From contig CM061226.1 in NCBI GenBank assembly GCA_030844895.1, positions 100,543,187 to 100,607,186 of the forward strand: a stretch of DNA of 64,000 nucleotides. Reading direction: 5' to 3'. Within the stretch, counting starts at the first letter, position 1. Every line of letters begins with the position of its first letter. This stretch comes from Ambrosia x helenae. Taxonomy: Eukaryota; Streptophyta; Magnoliopsida; Asterales; Asteraceae. A program made the translations under genes and the position numbers. Shown here piece by piece: positions 1 to 11,641 of the stretch. A model generated the notes under the pieces. That model saw nothing but the letters and a program-made list of their open reading frames with translations. It had not been told where the DNA came from and made no database searches.

Positions 1-1992
1 TTATGAGTTACTAGAACAATAATGATCCTTAAAGAAATCTTTTGTAATACAGATAAGAAGATTCTTTGAAAATCTAATCCCTCTTGAGTATAATCTTTTA
101 CAATCAATCTTATCTTACAAAGTTCCCATTCGGATCTGGTTCAATTATGAATACCTTTAGGTTATTAAACCAAATCCTAAACGTTATTCTAATTTATGGA
201 ATTAAATTTTGCTAATAATACCTTAATTCCATTTAGAAGATTGATTGATACTAATGATTTAATTAGAAGAGGTAGGATCGGTAAAGTTTCCAAACAACCA
301 TTTTGTATTAGTCAGGTAGGTTACATAATCATCAAAGTTAGTGGGCTAGCTTTTAGACCCAAATGACCTCCTGAGTTGAACATTGGGTTTATTATGATAC
401 AAACTTAACTTTAGTTAAGTTTTTTTTTTTTTATTTTCAGGTATATAAGGAGCAACATTAGTTTCTAAGTGTGTAAGAGTTGGTGCAGTAAGGTGTACAA
501 GAGGAATAATTGAAGTTAAATTCGTAGTTAAACTTAATGAGTCTCAAATTTTAATGAGTCTCTCCCTCGCATCTTGTACTTCCGAAAAGTCATAATAAGG
601 ACTTTTACTGCTCCCACTTACCTTAGAGATCTTAATGAATTCAGCATGCTTAAGATCTAACATTTGGAAGATCCATAGATTTTAATAGAGAAAAACAACC
701 TAATGATGTTTATTGTCGTTTCTCTTGATGAGGATTACTTTAGTAAGAAATCTAAGTTCGCCCATATTTAGGCATCCACAAAACTTTGTTAGGAGTACAT
801 TAAATTCTAAGGAGACAAGTTGTGATAGAGCGTTGTCCAGTGAAAGAGGTATAATTTGAGGGTAGATCAAATTGTCTTCCCCCCCCCACCTCTGTAACTT
901 TTGCAAGTCATAAGTAGGAAATCTAATGCTCCCACTAATCTTTTAGGTCTTTTAGTATCTCCACATAATAAGTTTTAGCGATGCAAGTGAACGAGAATAT
1001 TTCATAAGAAATTTTAAGGACATACTTAGAGGGAATCTTACTAAGTATATATGAATTGATTTCTTTAATACTTTGGTCTGTAGGAAATGGAATAGATACA
1101 ATTAGATATTTATCTAAGCTCCACTGATGTCAATTAGTTATGACTTATGATGGAAACCCATTTATTCCTTTCGCCATTTAATGTTTAGGGCGTTTAACAC
1201 ATGCTTTTAAGTCACTGAGAATGAGATTTGATAGCCAAGCCTCCTTTAGTGACCTGGTCATGATTTCTCATGAAACTTTGGTCTTAGTGGATGAATTGCA
1301 TGGGTCTCATTTTCCTTTGTTAAATTTTCATTTTCATGATAACAAAGTTGTGAAAACATTATTGGATCATCTAGTTTTATTTCATAAGGTTTCTATTCAG
1401 ATAATGAAAACAAACAATATGAGAGTTTAACTTAATAGTGGCTTTGGGTTGGTCATTAAAACCATGTAACAGTCAAAAAATTGTAGCTTTTAGTATTGAT
1501 ACTAAATTCTGAGTAATCTCAAGAATATCATAATGTATCATAAAGCTTCAACACTAAGATCAGTTATTAATGGTAAATAGACACTTAATTTTGCCACCAA
1601 CTCTCATCTTAAGTATTTGTTGAATTATGGTAAGGAAACGTATAAAACTAGACTCAACCATCATGTGTTAATTGGAATTCATTAGCATTTATGGAGTTAA
1701 ATATCCTTAATTAGGCACTACACATCTTAGCCAGCTGTTCTCTTTACTTATAGGTAATCTCATTTCTTATGCCTATTCTTAATGGCACAGTTTTGCTTAG
1801 TAAGACTTTCCCTTTGGAGAAACTTATAGTTGGAAGTAGTACTTGTATTTTGTTTCCAGACCTTAGAATTATCCTCTCTATGGTAATTATTCTTCCTTTT
1901 TTTAGGTTTAATGGTAGTAAAGTGAATAACATCAACTTTTCTAGTTTAATGCGTTCCCTTTCCTGTACGTAATTTGCTATCAACACACTCAT
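1..1992 (-). pseudogene. copia gag-pol remnant (zinc knuckle, start of RT)
   Basis: Translating the minus strand across frames gives recognisable copia blocks. At about 1992-1744 there is a gag C-terminus with VQERERIK, then a basic KPKKRKN stretch and a broken zinc knuckle reading C-x-I-K-N-R-H-K-K. At about 230-1 the RT entry is readable as NNV-DLV--PKGIHN, then RLIVKDYTQEGLDFQRIF, matching the copia NEVWDLV...RLVAKGYTQ...IDF consensus. Protease and integrase in between cannot be traced confidently. Stops are scattered throughout, so no product is expected. Confidence 0.6.
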
Positions 1993-2698
1993 TTTACTTT
2001 GGTATTTCTGAGTGTTATAGTTGATTCATAATGCATCTAATCGTACTGGTGGAAAAGTCATAATGCACTAGAAATTTATTGATTTCCATGTGTAAACCCT
2101 TAGCTTTATGGGTCATGTCATTTAATATTAAGATGTATTCACAGATCCCATTTAACCATAGAGTTAGATTTATTTATTTCATGCTTCTTAGGAATTCGTT
2201 ATATTCTTTCATTTCCATAGATAATACATTAGTCTTAGGAATTTCAGAATATTTAATAGCTCACCTGATAGGAATCAGTAAAAAAACGTTCTTGATTACC
2301 ATAAGAGACATTTTGTGTATCTCACTTTCTTATGCTCAATGTTATTCTGTAATACTTTATTAGATAGAGCGTAGGAATGTTATGTCTTAAAAGGTACTTT
2401 AAGACTTAATAAGAACAAATTTTAAGATAACTCTTCTTAGTTTTGATAATTAGAGTGGATTACTTAGTTAAGATAGTAATTTATAGAAGAATGTGAGATT
2501 AGGAGTTACGGGTATTGATGTATGGCAGACTTAGATTATGATCATTATATTAATGAAGGATCATTAATTGTGAGGATCAATTTTGTAATGAAGACGTGAT
2601 AATATTATAACACCAACATAAGCTACTTAAATAACATGCTCTAGCTTTGGCTATACGCTATTTATTTAAGTATTAAGTTGCTAACAGTGAATGTAACA

Positions 2699-2890
2699 CA
2701 TCACCTTTGGGCAGAAGTGAGACACTTAAAGTTCTAATGCAATACGCTCAGTTCACCGACATAATCTGTTACAGATCACCTTTGGGCAGAAGTGAAACCT
2801 TATGACACTTATGTGAACGAGCTACAATGCTTAACGAGATCTTTATAACGAACTAATGTGAAACATCACCTTTGGGCAGAAGTGACACCT
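2699..2890. repeat. Three spaced copies of ATCACCTTTGGGCAGAAGTG
   Basis: Near-identical blocks reading ATCACCTTTGGGCAGAAGTG start near 2702, 2777 and 2867, 75-90 bp apart, in the leader/gag-proximal part of the minus-strand copia element. Sequence between the blocks is only weakly alike. Confidence 0.7.
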
Positions 2891-2984
2891 CAAAATGTTA
2901 TTGCAAGTTGAGCAAGGTTTTATAATGTTTTGAATAAACTTGATACATTAGGTTTTATCAAAACTGTAATTTTTTTTAAGAGAT

Positions 2985-3500
2985 CCCGAAAAATAATGGG
3001 TTCTCAGTAATCTTATGAGTTCCCAAAAAATGAAGAGTTCTCGAATTAGCTTATGAGTTCTCGAAATAATGGGTTCTCAAATAATTGAGTTCTCAAAAAA
3101 AAAAAAATTATATGAGTTCTCGAATAGCATAAGGAGTTCTCGAAATTATGAGTTCTCAAAGACTTAATGAGTTCTCGAAAGTGATGAGTTCCCGGAAGAC
3201 TTATGAGATCTCAAATAAATCATGAGTACTCGAAGACTTAATGAGTTCTCAGATATCATAATGAGTGCTCGAATGTCATGATAAGTTCTTGAATACCAGA
3301 ATTAGTTCTCCATATATTAATGAGTTCTCGAATATATTATGAGTACTCGATTAACTTATGTTTTCGGATAACTTTAACAGTTCTCGGATTCTTTAATAGT
3401 TCTCAAAAAATATTGGTTCTCGAATACATGATAGTTTTCGATAAATAAGATGGGTTCTCGGAAACATTATGGGTTCTCGAAAAAACATTATGGTTTTCAA
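2985..3500. repeat. Degenerate GAGTTCTCGAA minisatellite in copia leader
   Basis: The motif ATGAGTTCTCGAA and variants (GGTTCTCGAA, GAGTACTCGAA, GAGTTCTCAAA) recur roughly every 15-25 bp, some two dozen times. It lies between the LTR/primer site and the gag remnant of the minus-strand element, so it occupies an unusually long leader of more than 1.5 kb. Confidence 0.75.
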
Positions 3501-4372
3501 AGATGAAGACCTTGACCGAGAACTCCTGTCCATGAACCTGATCGAAAGCCTTAAAACCAAGAACTTAGGAAAAAAAATTCGAGAACCTGAATTCGGAAAT
3601 TAACTGATAATCCGAGAACCTAAATTCATTAATTCTTAAAACCGAAAACAATTATTAATATCGAAAACAGATAATTATAATAATAAATTGGTTCAAAATT
3701 TTAGGGATTTACATAATATCTATTTCCAAATTTAATGACTATCTCTAAAGATATCATAAGATTTCGAAATCTTTGACTTAATCATAATTGATTTCGAAAA
3801 TTTCTTGGAGATAAAATTATGTCATAAATTATCGGAAACAAAATTTTAATCCAATTTTAAACCAAAATCATAATAATTTTCGTTTTCTTATGATGTTCTT
3901 GAATAACATCAAGAACATCAACCGAAAAAACATGAATTTAACCTAAATTCAAAAATCATAATATAAATTTGAGTTAGAAGATGAGAATTAAAAAATATAT
4001 ATCCACATTCCTTTGGACAAAAAAAAAACGTGATGTCAAAATTATGGAATGCATGTATCTCAAAATCTTCGTTATACATCACCATAACAACTTATATTTT
4101 ATTCAATGTCGCCGTTACATCGAAAGTAATAATTTAGTCGATTTAAGGCATCAAAATATAATTCATCATTAGATTATTCTATGAAAGCAACTGATACAAT
4201 TCTTTTTCTTTTTTTTTTTTTATGTCGCAGCGGCATCATGACAAAGATAGTAAAATTAATTTGCATCATTTTTTGATGTTCATTTGCGAAGGATGCACGA
4301 CTAATGTTTACCAAAGAATAATATTGTGCATCATGAACAAATTGATATAATCAACATTTCTCTGATAACACA

Positions 4373-4800
4373 TGTTGATTATATTAATAAAAACATAAGG
4401 AACAAACATAAGATTTAATCAAGTGTACCTGATTTGCTTAACCGTTCAGGAACCTCAGTAATAGAAGACATCATTATCTTGATCGGGTTCCCTTTAGGGT
4501 ATGCAGTTCTGATGGTTTATGTGTTCTTGAGTTATGAACACATTGAGAGAGAGAGAGAGATAGGGGATGGCTAATGGTGTTATGTTGTTATGATTGTGAG
4601 TCAACCCTAATCTCATAATAACCTCTCTATTTTATACATACCCAGGGGACACCCTAATAAGGTTCATCTAATGATAGTCTGCCCATCAAAGACATATCTG
4701 TTATTGGGCTTAGGGTAATATTAATAATTGATCATCATAATATAAATGATTATAATGGCTATCGATAAATATACAAACGTTACGTATATTTATTCCAACA
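4373..4800 (-). repeat. 5' LTR of the left-edge copia element
   Basis: On the + strand the segment begins TGTTGATTAT and ends TTATTCCAACA, the TGTTG...CAACA inverted ends expected of an LTR. Just inside it (4360-4372), the minus strand reads TGTTATCAGAG, which resembles the initiator-Met tRNA primer-binding site TGGTATCAGAG. It contains a GA microsatellite near 4538-4560. Confidence 0.65.
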
Positions 4801-5169
4801 GCTCGAGCTCGAGCCTAATACTTTGAGCTCAAGCTCGGTCTGGCTCGAAATAATCTAAGAATAATTTTAATGGAGCTAAAAGTTCGGCTCACTAATGTTA
4901 AATAATGGGTATAGTATAAATAAAATAATAATAACATAATATTTGTTTGGGCTCATTTAGGCTAGCTCGAGCTTGTAAAATGACTCGTTTAATCACTGAT
5001 TACTCGCGAGCCTAAACGGTCTTTGTATAAAAAGCTCGAGCTTGGACTCGATATTAAACGAGTCATTTTCAAACTCGAGCTTGGGCTCGTTAAGGCTCGA
5101 CTCGTTTGAGCTTTTTACCGATCTGATCTCGAGTAGCTCTCAAACCATTGCGTATTATTTACACCTCTA
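4801..5169. mobile_element. Right part of a hAT-like element rich in GAGCTCG/GGCTCG
   Basis: The segment is packed with GCTCGAG/GGCTCG words and ends TTATTTACACCTCTA, nearly the same as the end of the complete copy at 20172-20674 (TTATTTACACCCCTA). The left half is missing because the copia element inserted here. Confidence 0.7.
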
Positions 5170-5741
5170 CCCACACCCTTGCTTTGTCCCTCTCTTGATG
5201 AGCCTACCCACATTATTGACGTAGCGACTGATGTGAGGACCATCTCAAAAGATGAGGCTCCTCCTCCACGCCTACCAACGTTATGCATCAGGACTTGAAC
5301 ATATGTTCTAACGTCGCTCCAACAAAATTGAACCCCCAAATCTATAGGTTACTGACGTGGAAAAGCACCGAGGAAGGTGGGGGTAATCACGTGACATCAT
5401 GTTGATTGATGAGATGAATCGGACAGTGTGTGAATTATTCATATGGATAGCATGCCATATCTGGGCCCACCCACTTTAACAACCACAATCATACATTTCT
5501 TCACGGCAATCTCAAACTTCGTCTCTTTACCAACATTCCACCAATCATTTATTTTTTCGGTTAAATTTTATAGAGTTATTTACTATTTGATTGTTTGTTT
5601 TTTTTTTAATTTTATCGGCAAACTTTATTTTATTCCACACTCAAAATATATATAAGATTGTATCAAGCGAGACACTAGCTACAATCACATGCTACACCCA
5701 CATACAATGACTACTCAAGCATACAACCGCACACTTAAGTT
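5170..5741. other. Unassigned stretch
   Basis: No gene or repeat boundary can be supported. Short ORFs on both strands lack family motifs. Its right end carries the left copy of the TSD CTTAAGTT of the next element (5734-5741). Confidence 0.5.
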
Positions 5742-6434
5742 TAGGGGTGTTCAGAAAAACCGCAAACCAAATAAAAACCGAAAACCGAATCGTAACCGTA
5801 ACCGAAAAAACCAATCCGAACAACGAATTTGGTGTTTGGTTTGGTTTTAAAACCGAAACCGAATTGCTAATTCGGTGTTTGGTTTGGTTTTTGGTTCTAC
5901 ATTTTTTTTATTTGGTTTATTTGGATAACCAAAAAAACCGGTAAAATAATTAATTATTAAATAAAAGTAATAATATTTAATAACCCATATATAATATATA
6001 AGCCCAAGTATATGTTTAGTATTAATATTTCTTTATTTTCGTATGTAGGTTCATTAGAGTTGAAGAAAAATTTAAGTTTGAAGTTTATTTATAATTTGTG
6101 GAATTTGCAAAGACTTATTTACTATTTATAATTTCTAATATGTTTGTGTTTGCGTGGTTTGATTTATATTAATTTCTATATTTCTATTTGGATTTCGGAA
6201 CACAGAGTTAGATAAGTTAGAGAAAAAAAAAACTTCATTTTAATTTGGTTGAAATTGGTTTGTTTGGTTTTAAACCGAAACCAAACCGAATTCAATTTGG
6301 TTGAATTTGGTTTGGTTTTCATATTCCTAATTTGGTTTGGTTTGGTTTGGTTTGGGGTAAAAAAATTTTGAAAACCGAATAAACCGAATCGAATAAACCA
6401 AATAAACCGTAACCCGAACCAATGAACACCCCTA
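5742..6434. mobile_element. Non-autonomous hAT element (AACCGAA/TTTGGTT type)
   Basis: It starts TAGGGGTGTTCA and ends TGAACACCCCTA, a perfect 12 bp terminal inverted repeat. It is flanked by the 8 bp direct repeat CTTAAGTT (5734-5741 and 6435-6442). Both arms are filled with AACCGAA or its complement TTTGGTT; the centre is AT-rich without coding capacity. The 8 bp TSD and TIR place it in the hAT superfamily. Confidence 0.85.
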
Positions 6435-6479
6435 CTTAAGTTATAGGAACATTAAAAACTACCCAATTCTCCCACGTCC

Positions 6480-9229
6480 AACCCATTTGTTTGTTTTTAT
6501 GTTTCACCCATGAGAACGTCGTCGTTTGAGCTTCTAGGAATATTCCAATCGGGGTACATCGTTTGCCGAAAAAAAAGCTAATTTCTTGCTCGCCAAATCG
6601 CCCAACACATTGCCAAGATTATGCTTCTGATGGCTTCCTTTTTTTGCCTTTGTTGCGTTTAAATTCCCATGAAGTTCTAAGAGGTCTTTGACATTGAAAG
6701 CAAAAATCGGAGGAATGTTGACCCATGCGTTTACCTTATTCCAGATTATGGACGCCACATAACAGGCCGTAAGTAAGTGATCCACATTTTTGTCCCCTTC
6801 ACCACATAATCTACAAGTCGTCGAACCATGAACAATCTTTCGCTTCTTCAAACCGATTAACGTAGGAAGTCGATCCTGTATCGCTCTCCACCCGAAATGC
6901 TCACCTTTCTAGGTACTCCTTTCACCCATTCAAATGGATAAAAAGGAGTCGCAAAACGATCCAACAACTTCATGCAGTTATCTACCGAAAATACCCCTGA
7001 CCTGCACTCGTTCCACAGCCATATATCCTTCTGGGCAGACATACGCACGTCTCGAATCGGCTCTATCAAAGTCTGCAGCTCTTGGGCTTCGACAGCAGCA
7101 GCCGGATCTCTTTTCCATTCCTACGCATTCATTCTAACAGCAACAGTAACACACTTTGGCTTCAAAGGCAAACAGTTTTGCAAATCTGTATCTTAAGGGA
7201 CAATCACCTATCCACCAATCTAACCAGAATCGTACATCCACCCCATTCCCGACCTTCCCTTTTATGATACATTTGACATCTAGGTTCTGTTCCAGCAGGC
7301 TCTTTTCGACTTGATTAATCGTATTCCACACGCCCGCCATACCGGCTTTAACGGGCATATATGTCCAAGCGTTTGGATTTCCATGAATCGACATGATAAT
7401 CTTCTGCCATAGAGCACCCTTTTCAACCTTAAATCTCCACCACCATTTTAACATTAAGCTATCATTCATCTGTTTTAAAGAACCCAACCCAAGACCTTCT
7501 TTTTCCACCGGCCCAATGACCCGTTCCCAAGCGATCCAGCTCGTTTTCGCTTTCTCCACCACCCCTCCCCAAAAGAACCTTCTGCGGATAGCCTTTAGTT
7601 TGTCTAGAACTCCCTTAGGTGCTCTGTAAAGAGAAAAGTAATAGACAGGAAGGCTGTCCAAGACAACTTTGATCAAAACTACTCTGCCTCCAAAATGATA
7701 AGTTTTTTGCTTTCCATTTCGTAAGGTGCCGCTTGAAACAATCAATTACTCCCTCTCAAAATCGCAGTTGATTCATATTAACGCCCACAGGCAGCCCAAG
7801 GTACCTGCACGGAAACTTGTCAGCCTTACAATTCGTTAAATTCGCCAAATTTTCCACTTCATCTTCGGACACCCCCACACCATAAAGACACGTTTTCTCT
7901 TCTGGTGATTCATCTTTAGTCCCGAGATCAGAAAAAAGCAGCGCATCAGTCGCAAAATATTTTTAACATTATCAACACACCAATCCCTCAAATACACAAT
8001 GTCATCGGCGTACATAAGATGCGTTAAAGTAGGTCCGCCATGTGGTAAAGATATTCCTTTTATCAATCCAGCCTCTTTCGCTTTAAGAATAAAACATGTG
8101 AGTGTTTCCATTGCGATTATGAAGATAAAGGGGGAAAGATGATCTCCTTGGCGCACCCCTCTAAAGCATTGGAATTCCCAAGTTGGGGATCCGTTGATTA
8201 GAACCGATGAACGAGAAGATTCCAAAATGCCCCGAACCCACCGAATTCATCTCGGGAAAACCCATTTGTTGCAGCACCGATATTATAAATGACCAACTAA
8301 TGGAGTCGTATGCCTTTTCCATATCCACTTTCAAAATACACGCCCGGCCACGCGTTTTTCTAACCCATGATATAATTTCGTTCACCGTCAATGGCCCGTC
8401 AAGTATGGTTCGATCACCCATGAAACCGGATTGGTACTCGGATACAACGGACCCAATCACAACTTTGACCCGATTAGCCAAGACTTTGGAGATAATTTTA
8501 GAAATACTCCCAAGTAAGCTAATAGGCCGAAAGTCGTTGAACGTCAACGGATCCACTTTTTTTGCAATTAAAGCTATAAAAGAAGAAATGGCTCCCCTGT
8601 TAATCTTGCCATGTTCATAGAAAGCAGCCATAAGATCCATAATGTCATTTTTTAGCAGCTCCCAAATTCATGAAACCAAAAGTGAAACCGTCTGGTCCTG
8701 GGGCCTTGTCGCTCCTGCAATCCCATATTGCATTTTTCACCTCCTGTTCCGAAAACAACACTGTTAAACCTTCGGCTTCCAACTGCAATAAGTGACCCAA
8801 GTTTGAGCAAAAAAATTCTGGTCTATTAATCATCGGTTCACGGTATTTATAAGCGAAGAATTTCCTCGCCTCCGATTTCAAACGAATCGGATCCACGACC
8901 CATTCACCGTTCACCTGTACACCATTTATTCTATTATACCCCATATTACTATTTATCATACCGTGAAAGAAGGATGAATTTCCATCGCCTTCCACCATCC
9001 ACTTAATACGAGCTTTTTGTTTTAAGTCTTGCGCGATTTCCGCATTAATTTCATCCAAATTCATTTTACAATCCGACCAAGATTTTACCTCTTCCTCCGA
9101 GAGCCCTCTATCTTCCAATATACCATCTAAATCCACAATCTTGGACACCAACTCTTGTTTAGTTGTGTTCCTGCTATCTCTCAGTTGTTGCATCCAAGTC
9201 TTTATAGCATCCTTGATTAGTTTTAATTT
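6480..9229 (-). pseudogene. LINE ORF2 remnant: RT, connector, zf-RVT
   Basis: Minus-strand pieces cover the L1 reverse transcriptase. About 9193-8645 has DKAPGPDGF; about 8640-8161 has FRPISLLGS, YQSGFMG and KVDMEKAYDS; about 8225-7836 has RGVRQGD and the catalytic box YADD. Next comes a connector (7745-7134, WIAWERV...GLGLGSL) and a zf-RVT domain (6851-6534, CRLCGEGDKNVDHLL). The last part continues in another frame as ARNEISF...FSWVKHKN. At least four frame breaks separate the pieces. RT would copy the LINE RNA at a nicked target, but this copy cannot make it. Confidence 0.85.
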
Positions 9230-9564
9230 GAGTTAATAGCCATTTTCGTCCCTGAGGTTTGGTCCAGTTTGCCACTCCAGTACAAAAGTTTTTTTTTTTG
9301 CAATCTCTTACCCGTGGTTTGGATTTTTTTGCCAAATTCGTCCTTTTCACTAACTCAGTTAAAAAATCTCGTTAGTGTCAGGGGTAGGGTTGTCTTTTTA
9401 CCAGTCAGGGACGAATTTGGCATTTAAAATTCAACCTTACCTCAGGGACGAATTTGGCATTTAACTCTTAATTTAAAATAATTGTTAATTAAATAATTTA
9501 TTATGAATTTTTAAATATATTTTATTATATCGCAGAGCGTTCTTACCCAAAGCCACTGTGACCT

Positions 9565-9775
9565 ACGGATAATATAGAATAGAAACCACTAGGAATTGGT
9601 TCATCAAGACTTCGAGTGGACCAAAGGATTTGTGATACTCTCTGTGCTCCCACATCCCCAAGATGATGATCATTATGCATTGTTTTGGATCTAGAAACCG
9701 CATTTGCAGAGCACAAACAAATGGAGTGATTTTTTCCTGTGGTATTGTTTTGAACATTCCATCCATCTCCATGGT
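9565..9775 (-). pseudogene. Captured exon, similar to plant RAF/EDR1-like kinase N-terminal region
   Basis: One minus-strand frame reads GDVGAQRVSQILWSTRSLDE followed by PIPSGFYSIL. From memory, plant RAF-like (EDR1/CTR1-related) kinases carry a conserved segment of the form LWSTG-x-LSEPIPNGFYSV before the ARM/EDR1 region. Splice-like sites flank the block (AG near 9775; GTAAGC near 9930 on the minus strand), suggesting a captured exon-intron piece. No kinase domain is present. The identification rests on a short motif and needs a database search. Confidence 0.5.
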
Positions 9776-10189
9776 AATTTAAAACATATCATTTTTCCAT
9801 GCTTCTTAGCATACCGATAAAACCATTAAGCATGACACTGATCTGTCCTTCTTTCTAGCTCTATGACTAATTTCATAATCTTATACTTACGCTTGTATTT
9901 ATTGAATTTACTAGTCAATATAGAAAAGCTTACCTCAGATTAAGTACCATATAGAACCTCAAGACACTGTTGTGCTAATCAAATTCAGTTCCATACCTAC
10001 ATAAAATCGAACAATCTTACATTAACTTCAGTTCCAACAACGGCATCATATAGCTCTTGAAACAACTAACAACCCATTTTCATCTCAAAACATACTAAAA
10101 GGTTGTCAACAGAAGCAACTTCAATATGCACCCAAAATACATCATCATTCACAGTTTCATACACAGCTCAGTAAATCAACTTCATACCA

Positions 10190-10460
10190 AAGGTTGTATG
10201 ACAAAAAGAAAAGGTGGTCTGCAACAGTTATACGACCCGTGTAACTTTATAGGAAAGGTTGTACGGCTCCGTATGACAAAAAAAAAAGGTTTCATACGAG
10301 ACGTTTTACGAGTCATTTATGCACATGTTATACGGCCTGTATAACTTTATAGAAAAGGTTATACGGCCCTATGACAAAAAAAAAAAAAAAAAGATAAAAA
10401 GGTTTTATACGAGCCGTTTTACAAATCATTTAACGTGGTCAACAGTTATACTACCCGTAC
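10190..10460. repeat. TACGG-containing tandem array inside the Mutator-like element
   Basis: Units of about 60-90 bp with AAAGGTT(G/A)TACGG, a run of A, GGTTT(C/T)ATACGAG and CGTTTTAC recur about three times. The words GTTATACG(A/G)CC and GTATGAC also repeat. Confidence 0.6.
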
Positions 10461-10961
10461 AACTTTACTGAAACAGAGCGATGTCACAGGGCAGTTGTCT
10501 GCTACAGTTTTACGCCGTATGATATGTGGCGGTAGCGGTGACGATGGCAGTGGTGCACTTATAGTCAAGGGCGGATCTTAGTGGAGCTAAGACCGCTCAG
10601 ATTATCAGAACGGGTTCAGGTAACAGGTCACAGTGGCTTTGGGTAAGAACGCTCTGCGATATAATAAAATATATTTAAAAATTCATAATAAATTATTTAA
10701 TTAACAATTATTTTAAATTAAGAGTTAAATGCCAAATTCGTCCCTGAGGTAAGGTTGAATTTTAAATGCCAAATTCGTCCCTGACTGGTAAAAAGACAAC
10801 CCTACCCCTGACACTAACGAGATTTTTTAACTGGGTTAGTGAAAAGGACGAATTTGGCAAAAAAATCCAAACCACAGGTAAGAGATTGCAAAAAAAAAAA
10901 AACTTTTGTACTGGAGTGGCAAACTGGACCAAACCTCAGGGACGAAAATGGCTATTAACTC

Positions 10962-11201
10962 GTTTTAATTTCGAAGCCAAAATCACATCCGACTCCCCTT
11001 CACCCTTGAACTCCTGAATTGCCGAAGCCACAATTCGGTCCAGACCGGGTTTAGATAGACACGAGTTATAGAATCTGAACGGGGACGAGCCAAAGTTTGT
11101 CGAATCCGTAGATAATACTAGGGGACTATGATCAGACATGGTTCTAGGAAGAGCCACAACCGACGCATGGGGCCACCGGTTCCAGAAATCTTTAACTAAG
11201 C
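10962..11201 (-). pseudogene. LINE endonuclease C-terminus fragment
   Basis: Minus strand reads FWNRWPHASVVALPRTMSDH followed by SPLVL, the conserved end of the APE-type endonuclease of plant L1 LINEs (the SDHSP motif). It continues into the ORF2 linker and, across the Mutator-like insertion, into the frame at 9229 (LASKLK joined to LIKDAIKTW). It begins directly at the poly(A) tract of a second LINE. Confidence 0.75.
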
Positions 11202-11510
11202 TTTTTTTTTTTTTTTTTTAAAGGCTCACTTCATTAACAAACTGCAAAGCAAGAAATCTCCAAGATAGAGATAACCGCCCGCAAAAATTACATCATATCA
11301 AAACGAAAATTACACCAACATTTCCAATCCACCTTACATTCTTTGAATCTACTTCTAAGCCAAAGATAACCCATAGACTTAACATCGGTCACTATCTTGA
11401 TCACCTGAACCTCCTTGTTAGAAAAAATCATTTCATTTCTAGCTTTCCATAAACGCCAACATGTTATCACAAGCACGCCATAAACCAATTCCTTCTTAAC
11501 CTTTTTAAAT
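11202..11510 (-). mobile_element. 5'-truncated 3' end of a second L1-type LINE
   Basis: Minus strand: an ORF2 C-terminus with ITCWRLWKARNEMIFSNKEV then SMGYLWLRSR, a stop, a short 3' UTR and an 18 nt poly(A) tail (poly-T at 11202-11219 on +). The motif matches the zf-RVT tail of plant L1 ORF2 (W-x-LWKARN...). Only the last 65 or so residues remain, typical of incomplete reverse transcription. Its tail abuts the endonuclease fragment of the first LINE; I could not identify a clean target duplication. Confidence 0.75.
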
Positions 11511-11641
11511 TGTAGCTATTTAAGTCCAATTTACTAACTCCATCCACCAAGTCTCCTAAATTTTATATAAAAAGACAAAAATGCCCTTATAATATAAAGA
11601 ACAAATTAAAATAAATATGTTAAACATAAATCACACACTAA
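11511..11641. other. AT-rich spacer
   Basis: No gene or repeat recognised. It ends with the TAA (11639-11641) that is the left TSD of the next MITE. Confidence 0.4.

Larger units (their letters stand above)
1..4800 (-). mobile_element. Decayed Ty1/copia retrotransposon, cut by the window edge
   Basis: Read on the minus strand, the order is LTR (4800-4373), a long leader, a gag zinc-knuckle remnant (about 1990-1744) and the start of a copia reverse transcriptase running off the left edge (about 230-1). The 3' LTR is outside the window. Many in-frame stops and frameshifts show that it is dead. It is inserted in a hAT-like element whose right half survives at 4801-5169. The family assignment rests on the gag-to-RT order and on copia motifs; the lineage was not determined. 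Confidence 0.75.
9230..10961. mobile_element. Non-autonomous Mutator-like element with 335 bp TIRs (Pack-MULE candidate)
   Basis: The ends are near-perfect inverted repeats, GAGTTAATAGCCATTTTCGT inward on the left (9230-9564) and its complement on the right (10625-10961). A 10 bp target duplication GTTTTAATTT flanks it (9220-9229, 10962-10971). Long TIRs and a 9-11 bp TSD are the Mutator signature. There is no transposase. The interior carries a probable host-gene fragment (9565-9775, minus) and a TACGG-rich tandem array. The same TIR family recurs at 44627-51042. Confidence 0.88.
6443..11201 (-). mobile_element. L1-type LINE, split by a Mutator-like element
   Basis: A non-LTR retrotransposon in minus orientation. 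The end of the endonuclease (11201-10962), the reverse transcriptase (9229-7750), the connecting region (7745-7134) and the zf-RVT/C-terminal region (6851-6480) occur in order. The interruption at 9230-10961 is a Mutator-like element; removing it and one copy of its TSD restores a continuous reading frame. The 5' part is missing beyond 11201, where the poly(A) end of another LINE abuts. No clear poly(A) is visible at the left end. Confidence 0.85.

Noticed and set aside
2985..3500. CRISPR-like regularly spaced repeats
   Set aside because: Repeats are degenerate, spacing is irregular and there is no cas context in this plant DNA; it is a minisatellite in a retrotransposon leader.
5115..5339. 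74-residue minus-strand ORF
   Set aside because: Overlaps the end of a hAT-like element and flanking DNA; no motif or homologue recognised.
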